From: an uncultured Eubacterium sp.
GTDB lineage: Bacteria > Bacillota > Clostridia > Lachnospirales > Lachnospiraceae
Direction: 5' to 3'
DNA length: 26,259 bases
Assembly (NCBI GenBank): GCA_900552795.1
Contig: USBB01000032.1
Coordinates: forward strand, 1 to 26,259
Both the position numbers and the translations under genes were made by a program. The stretch's first letter is position 1, and the number at the start of each line of letters is the position of its first letter. The notes beneath the pieces are model-generated. The model saw only the letters and a list, made by a program, of their open reading frames with translations. It did no database searches and was not told the DNA's origin. This document shows positions 1 through 6,175 of this stretch, piece after piece.

Positions 1-103
1 ATATAAACCTACATATATTTATACATATAAACCTACATATATTTATACATATAAACCTACATATATTTATACATATAAACCTACATATATTTATACATAT
101 AAA
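1..103. repeat. Four tandem 24-bp AT-rich repeats, centromere-like
   Basis: Four perfect copies of a 24-bp unit begin at 1, 25, 49 and 73, followed by a partial fifth. The core of each unit is TATAAACCTACATATATT. An inverted relative of the core (TGTATAGGTTTATA) lies at 26133-26146, near the other end of the window. If the molecule is circular, these repeats sit upstream of parA together with the palindrome at 26208-26247. Tandem repeats in that position are typical of plasmid centromeres bound by small ParB/ParR-type proteins. The centromere role is inferred from position only. Confidence 0.75.
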
Positions 104-132
104 AAGCAGAAAGACAAAAATCTTTCTGCTTT
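103..132 (-). terminator. Intrinsic terminator of the 138-383 gene
   Basis: A 12-bp perfect stem (103-114 with 121-132) encloses a 6-nt loop. On the minus strand it is followed by a short T-rich stretch. It lies just after the stop codon of the minus-strand gene at 138-383. Confidence 0.8.
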
Positions 133-137
133 AAATT

Positions 138-383
138 TTACTGATGTTGATGCTGTTTTATATACTCGTCAGCAGCCTCACTTATAGCATCCTGCTCTGT
201 ATAGCCTTCACGGTCGCAGTATATGTCGTAAGCACGATTTGCTAATGAGTCAGCATCGGCTTCAGGAATATCGTGGTTTCCTATAAGCTCGCCGCTCATG
301 AAAGATGTAACAAATTCCTTGTGAGCCTCGAACACTTCATCCATTGTAAGCTCAATCTCTTCATTATTTCTTATAATCTTCAT
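138..383 (-). CDS. Hypothetical acidic 81-aa protein
   Basis: Not recognised. The protein starts MKIIRNNEEIELTMDEVF and is acidic and probably alpha-helical, with no signal peptide or membrane segment. The ATG is preceded by a good AGGAGG site. It is a single-gene unit with its own terminator at 103-132, and an upstream motif (431-449) is shared with many other genes here. It lies directly next to the 24-bp repeats. If the molecule is circular it is the first gene beyond the centromere-like region and is transcribed toward it. Coding is supported by the clean RBS, terminator and lack of competing frames. Confidence 0.75.
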   Translation of the reverse strand: MKIIRNNEEIELTMDEVFEAHKEFVTSFMSGELIGNHDIPEADADSLANRAYDIYCDREGYTEQDAISEAADEYIKQHQHQ

Positions 384-430
384 AATACATTCCTCCTTTA
401 CTTATTATTTTGTTTATGAAAAATTATATA

Positions 431-449
431 AACAAATATGGATTTTAAG
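431..449 (-). promoter_or_regulatory. Class-2 upstream motif (AAAATCCATATTTGT)
   Basis: On the minus strand this reads AAAATCCATATTTGT, about 50 nt before the ATG of the 138-383 gene. It matches the motif found at 7379, 8834, 9472, 10041, 11131, 16171, 16284, 17171 and 19078. It is probably a promoter element or an operator. No canonical -35 is visible. Confidence 0.5.
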
Positions 450-458
450 TATAAATAA

Positions 459-483
459 AGAAGCTGCATAACTACAGCTCCTT
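459..483 (-). terminator. Terminator of the 1981-491 operon
   Basis: On the minus strand, AAGGAGCTG pairs with CAGCTTCTT (one mismatch or wobble) and is followed by TATTTA. It lies just after the lipoprotein stop codon. Confidence 0.65.
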
Positions 484-490
484 TATAATG

Positions 491-1120
491 CTAATCTAAT
501 AATTTCTTATCAATTATCTGGAAGTTAGCCCTGTGGATATACAACGCTTTTCCATCTATCATCAGTTTCGTAGTTTTTGGCAAGTCTTTGCAAACTTTCC
601 AGTACACTTCGTCGCCTGAATATGCGCATATCGGATCGCCAAGCTGCGACTGGATTACAACCACCCTGCTCTTTCCGAAGTTATTCTTAACTTTGTTAAC
701 AATGCCTGCGATAAATGTATAATCCTTGACTGAACCGCCTGATGCACTTTCAATCAGCTCCGGGCTTTTGAAATCTACTTCCGGCTTAAGTCCATCCTCT
801 GCAAAAATCATTGTGCTTCCACAACTTTCCACCTCGCTGCCGTCAATAGTTACTGTCACAACAGAGCTCATTGTCTCCGAATATCCCCAGCCACCGTCCG
901 TATAAACAGGCTCTTCTACAGTATTTGACGACATGTCTATTTTTTCGCCGCTCATATTCATAAAGTTTACCCCATCATTACTGTAAAAGCTGACAGCATA
1001 TGTATTACCTTTTATGCTCCCATTCAGTTCATTAATCTCGCTGTCAAACAGTGCGCATCCGGTTAATCCGACGGCAAGCGCTGCAACAACCGCTGCCATA
1101 ACAATTCTTCTCTTTTGCAT
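491..1120 (-). CDS. Putative lipoprotein, 209 aa (DUF5052-like)
   Basis: The N-terminus is a lipoprotein signal peptide: basic MQKRR, a hydrophobic stretch, then the lipobox LTGC with Cys22 as the predicted lipidated residue. The mature protein should sit on the outer face of the membrane. The rest looks beta-rich and ends with a basic tail. It resembles small Clostridia lipoproteins of the DUF5052 type, but that is a recollection of style and no search was done. It is the last gene of a three-gene minus-strand unit (1981 to 491). Its RBS (GAAAGGA) lies at the end of the preceding gene, 7 nt after that stop codon. Function unknown. Confidence 0.8.
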   Translation of the reverse strand: MQKRRIVMAAVVAALAVGLTGCALFDSEINELNGSIKGNTYAVSFYSNDGVNFMNMSGEKIDMSSNTVEEPVYTDGGWGYSETMSSVVTVTIDGSEVESCGSTMIFAEDGLKPEVDFKSPELIESASGGSVKDYTFIAGIVNKVKNNFGKSRVVVIQSQLGDPICAYSGDEVYWKVCKDLPKTTKLMIDGKALYIHRANFQIIDKKLLD

Positions 1121-1127
1121 AATAGTC

Positions 1128-1529
1128 TTATCCTTTCATTAACACTTTGTACAAATCGAACGACTTGAAACTCTCATCCTTAATGTCCAACCTATGATCT
1201 TTCAGTATATCTTTAACGAGCTGTGTATTTACTTTGTCGTCAGGGCCCCACGAACCTTTTGCTATTTCAAACACGCACCCATCAAAAATACCCTGAATAT
1301 TCTTATGTTGTTTGAGCCATGCTCTTGCAGCAGCATATCTCTTTTTCTTTTCAGCATTTTTCTTCTTATCCCTGTGCTTATATCCCCATGCTGCATATGC
1401 GCCACGAATATCTTTATATCCGTAGCCCTGCGCGTCGTCAAGAACCTCACCTGTATCAGCATCAACAATTTCATACCGTTTATCATACTGTTTTGAAAGT
1501 CTTGGGCTTTCTACTACTTTAATATTCAT
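1128..1529 (-). CDS. Hypothetical basic 133-aa protein
   Basis: Not recognised. The protein is soluble with a lysine-rich middle (RDKKKNAEKKKRY, about residues 53-65) and no signal peptide. The N-terminal part (YEIVDADTGEVLDDAQGYGY) looks like a short beta-hairpin domain often seen in small accessory proteins. The start codon overlaps the end of the upstream membrane-protein gene by 4 nt, indicating translational coupling. The downstream lipoprotein gene follows 7 nt later. The three genes are therefore probably co-expressed. Confidence 0.75.
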   Translation of the reverse strand: MNIKVVESPRLSKQYDKRYEIVDADTGEVLDDAQGYGYKDIRGAYAAWGYKHRDKKKNAEKKKRYAAARAWLKQHKNIQGIFDGCVFEIAKGSWGPDDKVNTQLVKDILKDHRLDIKDESFKSFDLYKVLMKG

Positions 1530-1981
1530 GAGTTTCCTCCTTTCTGTGACTCAATAATCTTATCCAGTGTTTTGTCAACCTTATATACCGTCAGTTTTTC
1601 CTTATTATAATAATCAAAACTGCATGAATACCATTGGCCTTTGCATTTGAAAGTATATTCGTTATCGGACTTGGAATACTTGACATCTGTATAGCCCGAA
1701 TAGTTAGCATCTAATTTCTTGAAAAGAATTTCCTTTATGCCTACTTCCTGTGCTGCCATTGTAAACGCAAGTACAGCTATCATTATTGCAGCCATTGTAA
1801 TAAACCCATAAGCAATAGATTTGCCAGCAGTATCAGTATTAATCTCTTTGGAACCTATATCATGACAGGAAATAATAAACACAATAAAACCAATAACATT
1901 GCCAAAACAGACAGCAAATATCATGCCTTTTACCAGAAAATTCTGTGCAAATGGAGTTAAGTGTAACAATAAATAAATCAT
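1526..1981 (-). CDS. Two-TM membrane protein with C-terminal soluble domain, 151 aa
   Basis: Two hydrophobic segments (about residues 17-40 and 57-77) are followed by a soluble C-terminal domain of about 70 residues containing GQWYSCSFDYYNKEKL. Function is not recognised. The C-terminal 40 residues have a clear degraded relative at 7430-7560 (KDQWYLCNFDYYDGEELAVY), showing that this family is duplicated on the molecule. It is the first gene of a three-gene unit with 1128-1529 and 491-1120. An AGGAGG site precedes the ATG. Confidence 0.8.
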   Translation of the reverse strand: MIYLLLHLTPFAQNFLVKGMIFAVCFGNVIGFIVFIISCHDIGSKEINTDTAGKSIAYGFITMAAIMIAVLAFTMAAQEVGIKEILFKKLDANYSGYTDVKYSKSDNEYTFKCKGQWYSCSFDYYNKEKLTVYKVDKTLDKIIESQKGGNS

Positions 1982-2010
1982 AGTAATGAATCCTCCTCTA
2001 CGTATTGTTC

Positions 2011-2160
2011 GTATTATTTGTTACTGCGTGCAAATACAAGAATTATTACATAATCCTTATTATTTGTTGCTTCGCGCAGCTATAAAGATCCTAAAGGATT
2101 CTTATTATCTGCTGCTTCGCACAAATTTCACTCATCTTAGCAGATTCGTATTATTTGCTC
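2011..2160. repeat. Short dispersed repeat, four degenerate copies
   Basis: Near-copies of TATTATTTGTTGCTTCGCGC begin at about 2012, 2059, 2103 and 2149, spaced 42-47 bp. The last copy forms the end of the phosphoesterase reading frame, so its final residues (EQIIRIC) are repeat-encoded. The function is unknown. Confidence 0.6.
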
Positions 2161-2940
2161 ATAAATGCAAATTTCTTTGTCGTTAACATTTCTGTTAGCA
2201 TGATAATGCCCAAAGAACCATTTCTTGAATTCTGTTTTTGCCCTCACCTCATTCAGATAATCTGTTTCATGATCAGGCTTATACAGTCCGCCGCCCAGAA
2301 TGTTCTGCGTTGATGTTGAACAGCAGTGGCTTACAATAAAATCTATATTATAATCATGCTTTTCAAGATTTTTGAAGCCATTAATTTTCTCTTCATCAGA
2401 CGCAAGTTCCTCTTTCCACCAGCTCACATGGTTGATACGAAATGGTGCAGTACCTTTGTATGCTTCATTCAGCTTTTCCTTGTAATCACTGGCAGCAGGC
2501 TCAAGGATACCGCCTCTTATGTCATGACTCGATGCTCCGCCGAACACAAAGAACGTTTTACCACAAAGATCAAATACCTCTCCCCGCATCAGATGAATTA
2601 CTGACGAACGAATTTTGTGGACATGGCCGCCATGCCATTCTTCTACAGGATAAGCGTTCAGTCTGTCATAGTTTTCATGATTACCGTCTACAAAAAGAGT
2701 TGTAAAAGGTCTGCTCTCAAGCCAGTCAAGCTGCATATTTTCACATTTAACTCTCGCATTATGCTTATTTCCCGCAAACTGCTCTCTCCACTGTTCACCA
2801 TCAGTATCAAGTTCCCACACGCCACCGAAGTCGCCGCATATGATAACGTAGTCATCTTTTGTCATTTCTGCCTGTTCTGGAAATATATACGGTTCAAACC
2901 GCTCAAAGTTTCCATGACAGTCACCCGTGATATAAATCAT
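2137..2940 (-). CDS. Calcineurin-like metallophosphoesterase, 267 aa
   Basis: Metallophosphoesterase motifs appear in the expected order: GDCHG (residues 6-10), GDFGG (36-40), GNHEN (86-90), SHCC near 205 and GHYH near 245. These provide the Asp, Asn and His ligands of a two-metal centre, so it should hydrolyse phosphomonoesters or phosphodiesters. The substrate cannot be told from sequence. There is no signal peptide, so it is cytoplasmic. The length is normal for the family. The last seven residues lie in a repeat copy, so the C-terminus may have been extended or replaced by repeat insertion. It is followed upstream by an apparent promoter region at 2941-3060 and appears to be a single-gene unit. 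Confidence 0.93.
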   Translation of the reverse strand: MIYITGDCHGNFERFEPYIFPEQAEMTKDDYVIICGDFGGVWELDTDGEQWREQFAGNKHNARVKCENMQLDWLESRPFTTLFVDGNHENYDRLNAYPVEEWHGGHVHKIRSSVIHLMRGEVFDLCGKTFFVFGGASSHDIRGGILEPAASDYKEKLNEAYKGTAPFRINHVSWWKEELASDEEKINGFKNLEKHDYNIDFIVSHCCSTSTQNILGGGLYKPDHETDYLNEVRAKTEFKKWFFGHYHANRNVNDKEICIYEQIIRIC

Positions 2941-3066
2941 AATTGTTCTCCTAATCTCTTATTTCATATCAAATGAAATGCCCTAAGTATATAAATCGCT
3001 GCTAATGCCCATACTTCAATGTTTGTAGTATCATCACTAAATTTACTGCGAAAAACTTTTACATAC

Positions 3067-3411
3067 TTATAAATCATACTGTTTTGCCTCATATATTTCT
3101 TTGATAGCTTCTATATTGCCTGTCTCTATTAAATATGCTAATTCACTATTAGTAGGTTCATAGCTTACTAATCTATCGTATAATTTCTGCTTATCCTCTT
3201 TTGTTCTATGTATTGCTAATTTTATACTTATGCAAAATATTAACACACATACTGCTGTACTTAATATTGTATAAACAATATATCTGCTATCACCAGTATC
3301 TCTATATGCTTCACCAAAATACTTTGGAAATCCAAGTCCTATAAGAATGCTCAATATTAATAGCACCCCTGATAATGAACTACATATTAAATGCTTTATT
3401 GTATTTTTCAT
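3067..3411 (-). CDS. Small membrane protein with two TM helices, 114 aa
   Basis: Not recognised. There are hydrophobic segments at about residues 8-28 and 44-66 and a charged C-terminal cytoplasmic region. The motif NSELAYLIETGNIEAIKEIYEAK in the tail looks like a single ankyrin-type helix pair. It is the last gene of the compact minus-strand cluster 4162 to 3067, starting 11 nt after the preceding stop codon. The RBS region is GGAGATGAGC. No terminator is obvious in the 125 bp downstream. Confidence 0.72.
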   Translation of the reverse strand: MKNTIKHLICSSLSGVLLILSILIGLGFPKYFGEAYRDTGDSRYIVYTILSTAVCVLIFCISIKLAIHRTKEDKQKLYDRLVSYEPTNSELAYLIETGNIEAIKEIYEAKQYDL

Positions 3412-3422
3412 ATGCTCATCTC

Positions 3423-3665
3423 CTATAAATAGCTATAAGCATTAACAACTTTCAGCTCAACTTCTCTTATTTCAACGTTGTTCGGTTCAACTTTCTGACT
3501 ATTTATCAGTGTTTCAATGGCTTCTTTTAAATATCTGTTGCTATGATAAACTTTTGCATCTCTTAGCTGTTTTTTAAATGTATTTAAGCCACTGTAATAC
3601 ATTCCATTTGATACGTCATAGATGACTTTTCCAAAGTCATAATTTTTAAATTCATTTTCACTCAT
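3423..3665 (-). CDS. Hypothetical 80-aa soluble protein
   Basis: Not recognised. It is mixed-charge and probably helical, without membrane segments. Its 5' end overlaps the preceding gene (3658-3864) by 8 nt, which argues for translational coupling in the same operon. The region HSNRYLKEAIETLINSQKVEP resembles a helical repeat. No function can be assigned. Confidence 0.7.
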   Translation of the reverse strand: MSENEFKNYDFGKVIYDVSNGMYYSGLNTFKKQLRDAKVYHSNRYLKEAIETLINSQKVEPNNVEIREVELKVVNAYSYL

Positions 3666-3864
3666 CTAAATACGCCTTCGCTAATAATGTCATTCCCATA
3701 TCTGAAAAATATCCATATAGGAAATCTCTCTGCCTTTTTGTAAGATTCTTATGATATGTTACATTTTCCGGCAGATGTTTTGCATGCTGATTTACAAATA
3801 CAAACATTCCGGTTGCCACTGCAACAAACAGCGTTATAAAAAATATCGTCCACAGTATATTCAT
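3658..3864 (-). CDS. Single-TM small protein, 68 aa
   Basis: One N-terminal hydrophobic helix (about residues 3-24) is followed by a basic soluble tail containing NLTKRQRDFLYGYFSDMG. It may be a membrane-anchored helper of the neighbouring small proteins. It begins 1 nt after the stop codon of 3866-4162 and overlaps the next gene. It is supported mainly by operon packing. Confidence 0.7.
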   Translation of the reverse strand: MNILWTIFFITLFVAVATGMFVFVNQHAKHLPENVTYHKNLTKRQRDFLYGYFSDMGMTLLAKAYLDE

Positions 3865-3865
3865 G

Positions 3866-4162
3866 TCAATCAGCTACCCTCTGCCCCTCAATGCGGATAA
3901 TACGTCTTATAAACCGATAATCGCCAGCAAAACGACTTTCATAGTAGCAACTGTTTCTTATTATAATATCGTCAATGCCATTACTTTCCATATTCATATC
4001 GTTGCAGATATTCTTTATTACCGTCAGTTCGTCTGCATCCATTTTCTTAAGGTCTTCGTCAGTATATAATTTTCCAAGCCTGTTATATACCATAATTTTG
4101 TCAGCAGAATTAACCTCATAGTTCTCATGATCTCTGCTTACTTTCTTTATCATATTACTCAT
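3866..4162 (-). CDS. Hypothetical 98-aa protein, first gene of a small operon
   Basis: Not recognised. It is soluble and charged, without signal peptide or obvious domain. It is the first gene of the four-gene cluster ending at 3067. A well-formed promoter of the TTGGAC-N17-TATTAT type lies 45-70 nt upstream. A nearby upstream methionine is possible (MSNM), and the first ATG was kept because of the operon spacing. Confidence 0.72.
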   Translation of the reverse strand: MSNMIKKVSRDHENYEVNSADKIMVYNRLGKLYTDEDLKKMDADELTVIKNICNDMNMESNGIDDIIIRNSCYYESRFAGDYRFIRRIIRIEGQRVAD

Positions 4163-4205
4163 TTTTACTATCTGCCTTCACTTTCCACAAAATATTATTT
4201 CTTAT

Positions 4206-4234
4206 ATAATATTCACAAAAGACAGTTTGTCCAA
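4206..4234 (-). promoter_or_regulatory. Class-1 promoter for the 4162-3067 operon
   Basis: On the minus strand, -35 TTGGAC (4229-4234) and -10 TATTAT (4206-4211) are separated by exactly 17 nt. The architecture is identical to those at 11693, 16226, 18934 and 26063. Confidence 0.75.
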
Positions 4235-4241
4235 AAAAAAA

Positions 4242-4271
4242 AGATGAAAAATCAATACAGACATTTCATCT
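4242..4271 (-). terminator. Intrinsic terminator of the 4281-4910 gene
   Basis: On the minus strand an 8-bp stem (AGATGAAA with TTTCATCT) is followed by a run of about ten T. It directly abuts the -35 box of the next operon. Confidence 0.85.
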
Positions 4272-4280
4272 CTCTACAAA

Positions 4281-4910
4281 TTATTTTCTCTTTTTCTTCT
4301 GACCATTCTTATTCTGCTCATCCAGTTTCTTCTGCTTTTCTTCCTGAATTTCCAAATAAAGCTTGCTTCCTCCAGAAAGGTACTTTTTATAATTAATACG
4401 TTCAAGTTCTCTGCCATCATATAATACTTTCGGAACGAAATAAAATTGTGCATTTTTATCGCTACAATATTTATCACACTTATCAATAATGTCCTGCAAA
4501 CTATTAAAATTATCCAGAATAATCTTTATCTGGCGACCTCTTTCATTATCCTTGTCTATATCTTTATCACATATACAAAGTAATTTTATTTCAAATGCTT
4601 CAGCAGCAAGATGACTTATGCTATCAGGCGTCCAGACATAATCTGGTTTTTCACAACCCAGCAGTTTATAAAGAGTTAATGCATTATTAATTTCATATTG
4701 AAATTTTTTATTATCATCAATATCGTCAAGAGTCTGTATCTTCTCAATAATTTTAAAAAACCCATCCCTGTATTCCCTGCCAAACTTATCTATAACAGAG
4801 TCACATCTTTTTGCTGCAATGAGAGCTTTTATCCAGTAATAAGCAGTTATAATGCAGATTACTATAAATATTATTTTGATTACGTGTGCGATTGCCAATA
4901 GTTGTGTCAT
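4281..4910 (-). CDS. Membrane-anchored hypothetical protein, 209 aa
   Basis: One N-terminal transmembrane helix (about residues 8-32) anchors a mostly helical soluble region of about 150 residues. The protein ends in a lysine-rich, low-complexity tail (KNGQKKKRK). Function is not recognised. It has a good RBS (AAAGGAGATG), its own promoter at 4984-5012 and a terminator at 4242-4271, so it is a self-contained unit. It is divergent from the tRNA operon, and the two promoters are about 80 bp apart. Confidence 0.78.
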   Translation of the reverse strand: MTQLLAIAHVIKIIFIVICIITAYYWIKALIAAKRCDSVIDKFGREYRDGFFKIIEKIQTLDDIDDNKKFQYEINNALTLYKLLGCEKPDYVWTPDSISHLAAEAFEIKLLCICDKDIDKDNERGRQIKIILDNFNSLQDIIDKCDKYCSDKNAQFYFVPKVLYDGRELERINYKKYLSGGSKLYLEIQEEKQKKLDEQNKNGQKKKRK

Positions 4911-4983
4911 AATAGTTCATCTCCTTTATCGTATTTACTATATTTACTATATATTGTATTATATCACGTTATTGTCTATATAT

Positions 4984-5012
4984 ATAGTATTTATTAATTT
5001 TATTTTGTCCAA
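4984..5012 (-). promoter_or_regulatory. Class-1 promoter for the 4281-4910 gene
   Basis: On the minus strand, TTGGAC (5007-5012) and TACTAT (4984-4989) are separated by 17 nt. The sequence between here and the ATG is AT-rich and holds nothing else recognisable. Confidence 0.72.
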
Positions 5013-5091
5013 GCAAAATGAACATTTTTATTCAATAATATGATATTATAAAAAGTTAACAAAAAATATTGAAAATTATCCTTACAGGATA

Positions 5092-5120
5092 ATGACAAAA
5101 CAAAAATAATATGGTATAGT
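5092..5120 (+). promoter_or_regulatory. Promoter of the tRNA operon
   Basis: The -35 region ATGACA (5092-5097) and -10 TATAGT (5115-5120) have a 17-nt spacer. Transcription would start near 5127, about 50 nt before the leader ATG. It is the only good sigma-A promoter in front of the leader ORF, regulator and tRNA genes. Confidence 0.75.
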
Positions 5121-5176
5121 ATGATCATCAAAGGAAAACAGTTATCTGCAAAAGACGCAGGAGAAAGGAAAAAGAT

Positions 5177-5287
5177 ATGCTTACAGTAATTAAGTCCTAT
5201 AAAAGTTCATACAGTTGTAAACATAGTTCTTACTTTAAAAAGAACTCTATTTTGATGCGCTTTTATATGAACGAAAATTCTGTCTGA
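5177..5287 (+). CDS. 36-aa leader peptide rich in Lys/Ser/Tyr/Cys/His/Phe
   Basis: A short ORF starts at ATG 5177 and ends at TGA 5285, with a purine-rich RBS (AGGAGAAAGG, 5159-5168). Residues 6-22 read KSYKSSYSCKHSSYFKK: 5 Lys, 6 Ser, 3 Tyr and 1 each of Cys, His and Phe, with no other amino acid. These are exactly the specificities of the seven downstream tRNA genes. The six Ser codons are TCC, TCA, TCT and three AGT, so both encoded Ser tRNAs are sampled. The last of these codons ends at 5242, 11 nt before the antiterminator strand (from 5254). The TGA lies 11 nt after that strand ends (5274). The layout matches ribosome-mediated attenuation as known for trp and his leaders. The peptide itself probably has no function. 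I infer that it senses charged-tRNA supply. Confidence 0.87.
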   Translation: MLTVIKSYKSSYSCKHSSYFKKNSILMRFYMNENSV

Positions 5288-5344
5288 AAAACATATTTAC
5301 TACATAAATATTTTTCTTTCATGTCGTTTATCTCAGGGCGCATC
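5254..5344 (+). promoter_or_regulatory. Antiterminator of the tRNA-operon attenuator
   Basis: Two blocks pair: GATGCGC (5254-5260) with GCGCATC (5338-5344), and ATGAACGA (5267-5274) with TCGTTTAT (5324-5331, one G-U). They are separated by a symmetric 6x6 internal loop and capped by a 49-nt loop. This uses the 5' arm and loop of the terminator, so the two folds are mutually exclusive. Block ATGAACGA duplicates the terminator's own 3' arm. A third element, GTTCATA at 5205-5211 inside the control codons, can pair with TATGAAC (5266-5272) and would sequester the antiterminator when the leader is not being translated. Confidence 0.8.
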
Positions 5345-5363
5345 CCAGATGAACGATTTTTTT
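5324..5363 (+). terminator. Attenuator terminator before the regulator and tRNA genes
   Basis: TCGTTTATCT (5324-5333) pairs with AGATGAACGA (5347-5356), with one G-U. A GGG/CCC inner stem (5336-5338 with 5344-5346) closes a 5-nt loop, and seven T follow (5357-5363). This is a strong intrinsic terminator lying before, not after, the genes of the operon. Confidence 0.88.
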
Positions 5364-5393
5364 ATTGCTTAAAAATGAAAGGAAATAACTATT

Positions 5394-5618
5394 ATGCCAG
5401 TAATTAACATGGAACAGACAGGAAAGCAGATTGCAGAATTAAGAAAGAACGCAAATCTCACTGTAAACGATATAAAGGAAGCACTTGCACTTACAACTGT
5501 AAATGCCGTATACAAGTGGCAGCGTGGACAAACGCTTCCAACGCTTGACAATCTTGTTGCGCTTGCAGCACTCTTCGGCTGCACAATAAACGATATTGTC
5601 ATAACTAAGACAATATAA
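5394..5618 (+). CDS. XRE-family helix-turn-helix regulator, 74 aa
   Basis: A small Cro/C1-type HTH protein. GKQIAELRKNANLTVNDIKEAL (helices 1-2) and VNAVYKWQRGQTLPTLDNLVAL (recognition helix and following helices) give the full HTH_3 domain and little else. The variant with AVYKWQRG is common in Clostridia. The RBS is AAAGGAA. It lies 30 nt after the attenuator T-tract and its stop codon is only 9 nt before the first tRNA, so regulator and tRNAs share a transcript. It may autoregulate the operon or act on the repeated upstream motifs of other genes. Neither can be decided from sequence. Confidence 0.9.
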   Translation: MPVINMEQTGKQIAELRKNANLTVNDIKEALALTTVNAVYKWQRGQTLPTLDNLVALAALFGCTINDIVITKTI

Positions 5619-5627
5619 GAAATACAT

Positions 5628-5700
5628 GTATCATTAGCTCAGCTGGCAGAGCACTCGACTTTTAATCGAGCTGTCCGGGGTTCAAGTCCCCGATGGTACA
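5628..5700 (+). tRNA. tRNA-Lys (TTT)
   Basis: Full 73-nt cloverleaf. The acceptor GTATCAT pairs with ATGGTAC (one wobble). The D-arm is canonical, the anticodon loop CTTTTAA gives TTT, and the T-arm is GGGG-TTCAAGT-CCCC-like. The discriminator is A and no CCA is encoded. It lies 9 nt after the regulator gene. Confidence 0.96.
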
Positions 5701-5830
5701 TTACAAAAATATAGCATTCTAAAAACTCACCGCTTCAGCTGTGCAATCATTCTATTGAAAATTTAAAATTCCTTTGCCCTAATTGTCATTCTCAGACCAA
5801 TACATATTCTGGGAAAAATGCAAAACATGA

Positions 5831-5911
5831 GGATAGGTATGCAAGTGGTTAAATCAGGCAGACTGTAAATCTGTTGCTTCGGCTTCGTTGGTTCGAATCC
5901 AACTCTATCCA
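5831..5911 (+). tRNA. tRNA-Tyr (GTA)
   Basis: An 81-nt type II tRNA with a long variable arm (TTGCTTCGGCTTCG). The acceptor GGATAGG pairs with TCTATCC. The anticodon loop CTGTAAA gives GTA, and the T-loop is TTCGAAT. The discriminator is A and no CCA is encoded. A 130-nt spacer without recognisable content separates it from tRNA-Lys. Confidence 0.95.
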
Positions 5912-5966
5912 CTATTATTTTTTTTATTCAAATATTTAATTTTAAAACAAAGGAGATGATAAATAA

Positions 5967-6008
5967 ATGATTGCAGACTTTGAAACTAATTTCATCAGGC
6001 TCCCGTAG
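5967..6008 (+). CDS. 13-codon ORF, MIADFET start, running into tRNA-Phe
   Basis: A near-perfect RBS (AAAGGAGATG, 5949-5958) precedes an ATG that starts MIADFETNFIRLP and stops at a TAG inside the tRNA-Phe gene. The opening IADFET looks like the ExoI (DxE) motif near the start of plasmid and phage family-B DNA polymerases. It may be the amputated 5' end of such a gene cut by tRNA gene insertion, or a small peptide or chance. Confidence is low that it is functional. Confidence 0.35.
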   Translation: MIADFETNFIRLP

Positions 6009-6070
6009 CTCAGAGGTAGAGTACTTGGTTGAAGCCCAAGGGGTCGAAAGCTCAAAACTTTCCGGGAGCA
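5999..6070 (+). tRNA. tRNA-Phe (GAA)
   Basis: 72 nt. The acceptor GCTCCCG pairs with CGGGAGC perfectly. The anticodon loop TTGAAGC gives GAA. The T-stem is GAAAG/CTTTC but the T-loop is CTCAAAA, with C where T54 is almost always found. The discriminator is A and no CCA is encoded. Confidence 0.9.
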
Positions 6071-6074
6071 TTAT

Positions 6075-6158
6075 GGAGTGTTGGCTCAATTGGTACAGCA
6101 GCGGCCTTGAAAACCGCCATTCCGAAAGGATATCTGAGTTCGAATCTCAGGCACTCCG
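6075..6158 (+). tRNA. tRNA-Ser (TGA)
   Basis: 84 nt, type II with a long variable arm. The acceptor GGAGTGT pairs with GCACTCC. The anticodon loop CTTGAAA gives TGA, expected to read UCN serine codons. The inner anticodon pair 31:39 is a C-A mismatch. The T-loop is TTCGAAT. The discriminator is G and no CCA is encoded. It starts 4 nt after tRNA-Phe. Confidence 0.93.
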
Positions 6159-6175
6159 TTTAAAACTTAATATAT

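Noticed and set aside
5225..5253. AGTTCTT/AAGAACT hairpin followed by T-rich DNA as an early terminator
   Set aside because: The stem is only 7 bp and mostly A-T, with a poor T-tract inside the leader ORF. It may be a pause or alternative fold but not a convincing terminator.
5100..5390. T-box riboswitch in front of the tRNA operon
   Set aside because: No T-box bulge or specifier arrangement was found. The terminator competes with a leader-ORF strand, and the translated leader explains the layout better.
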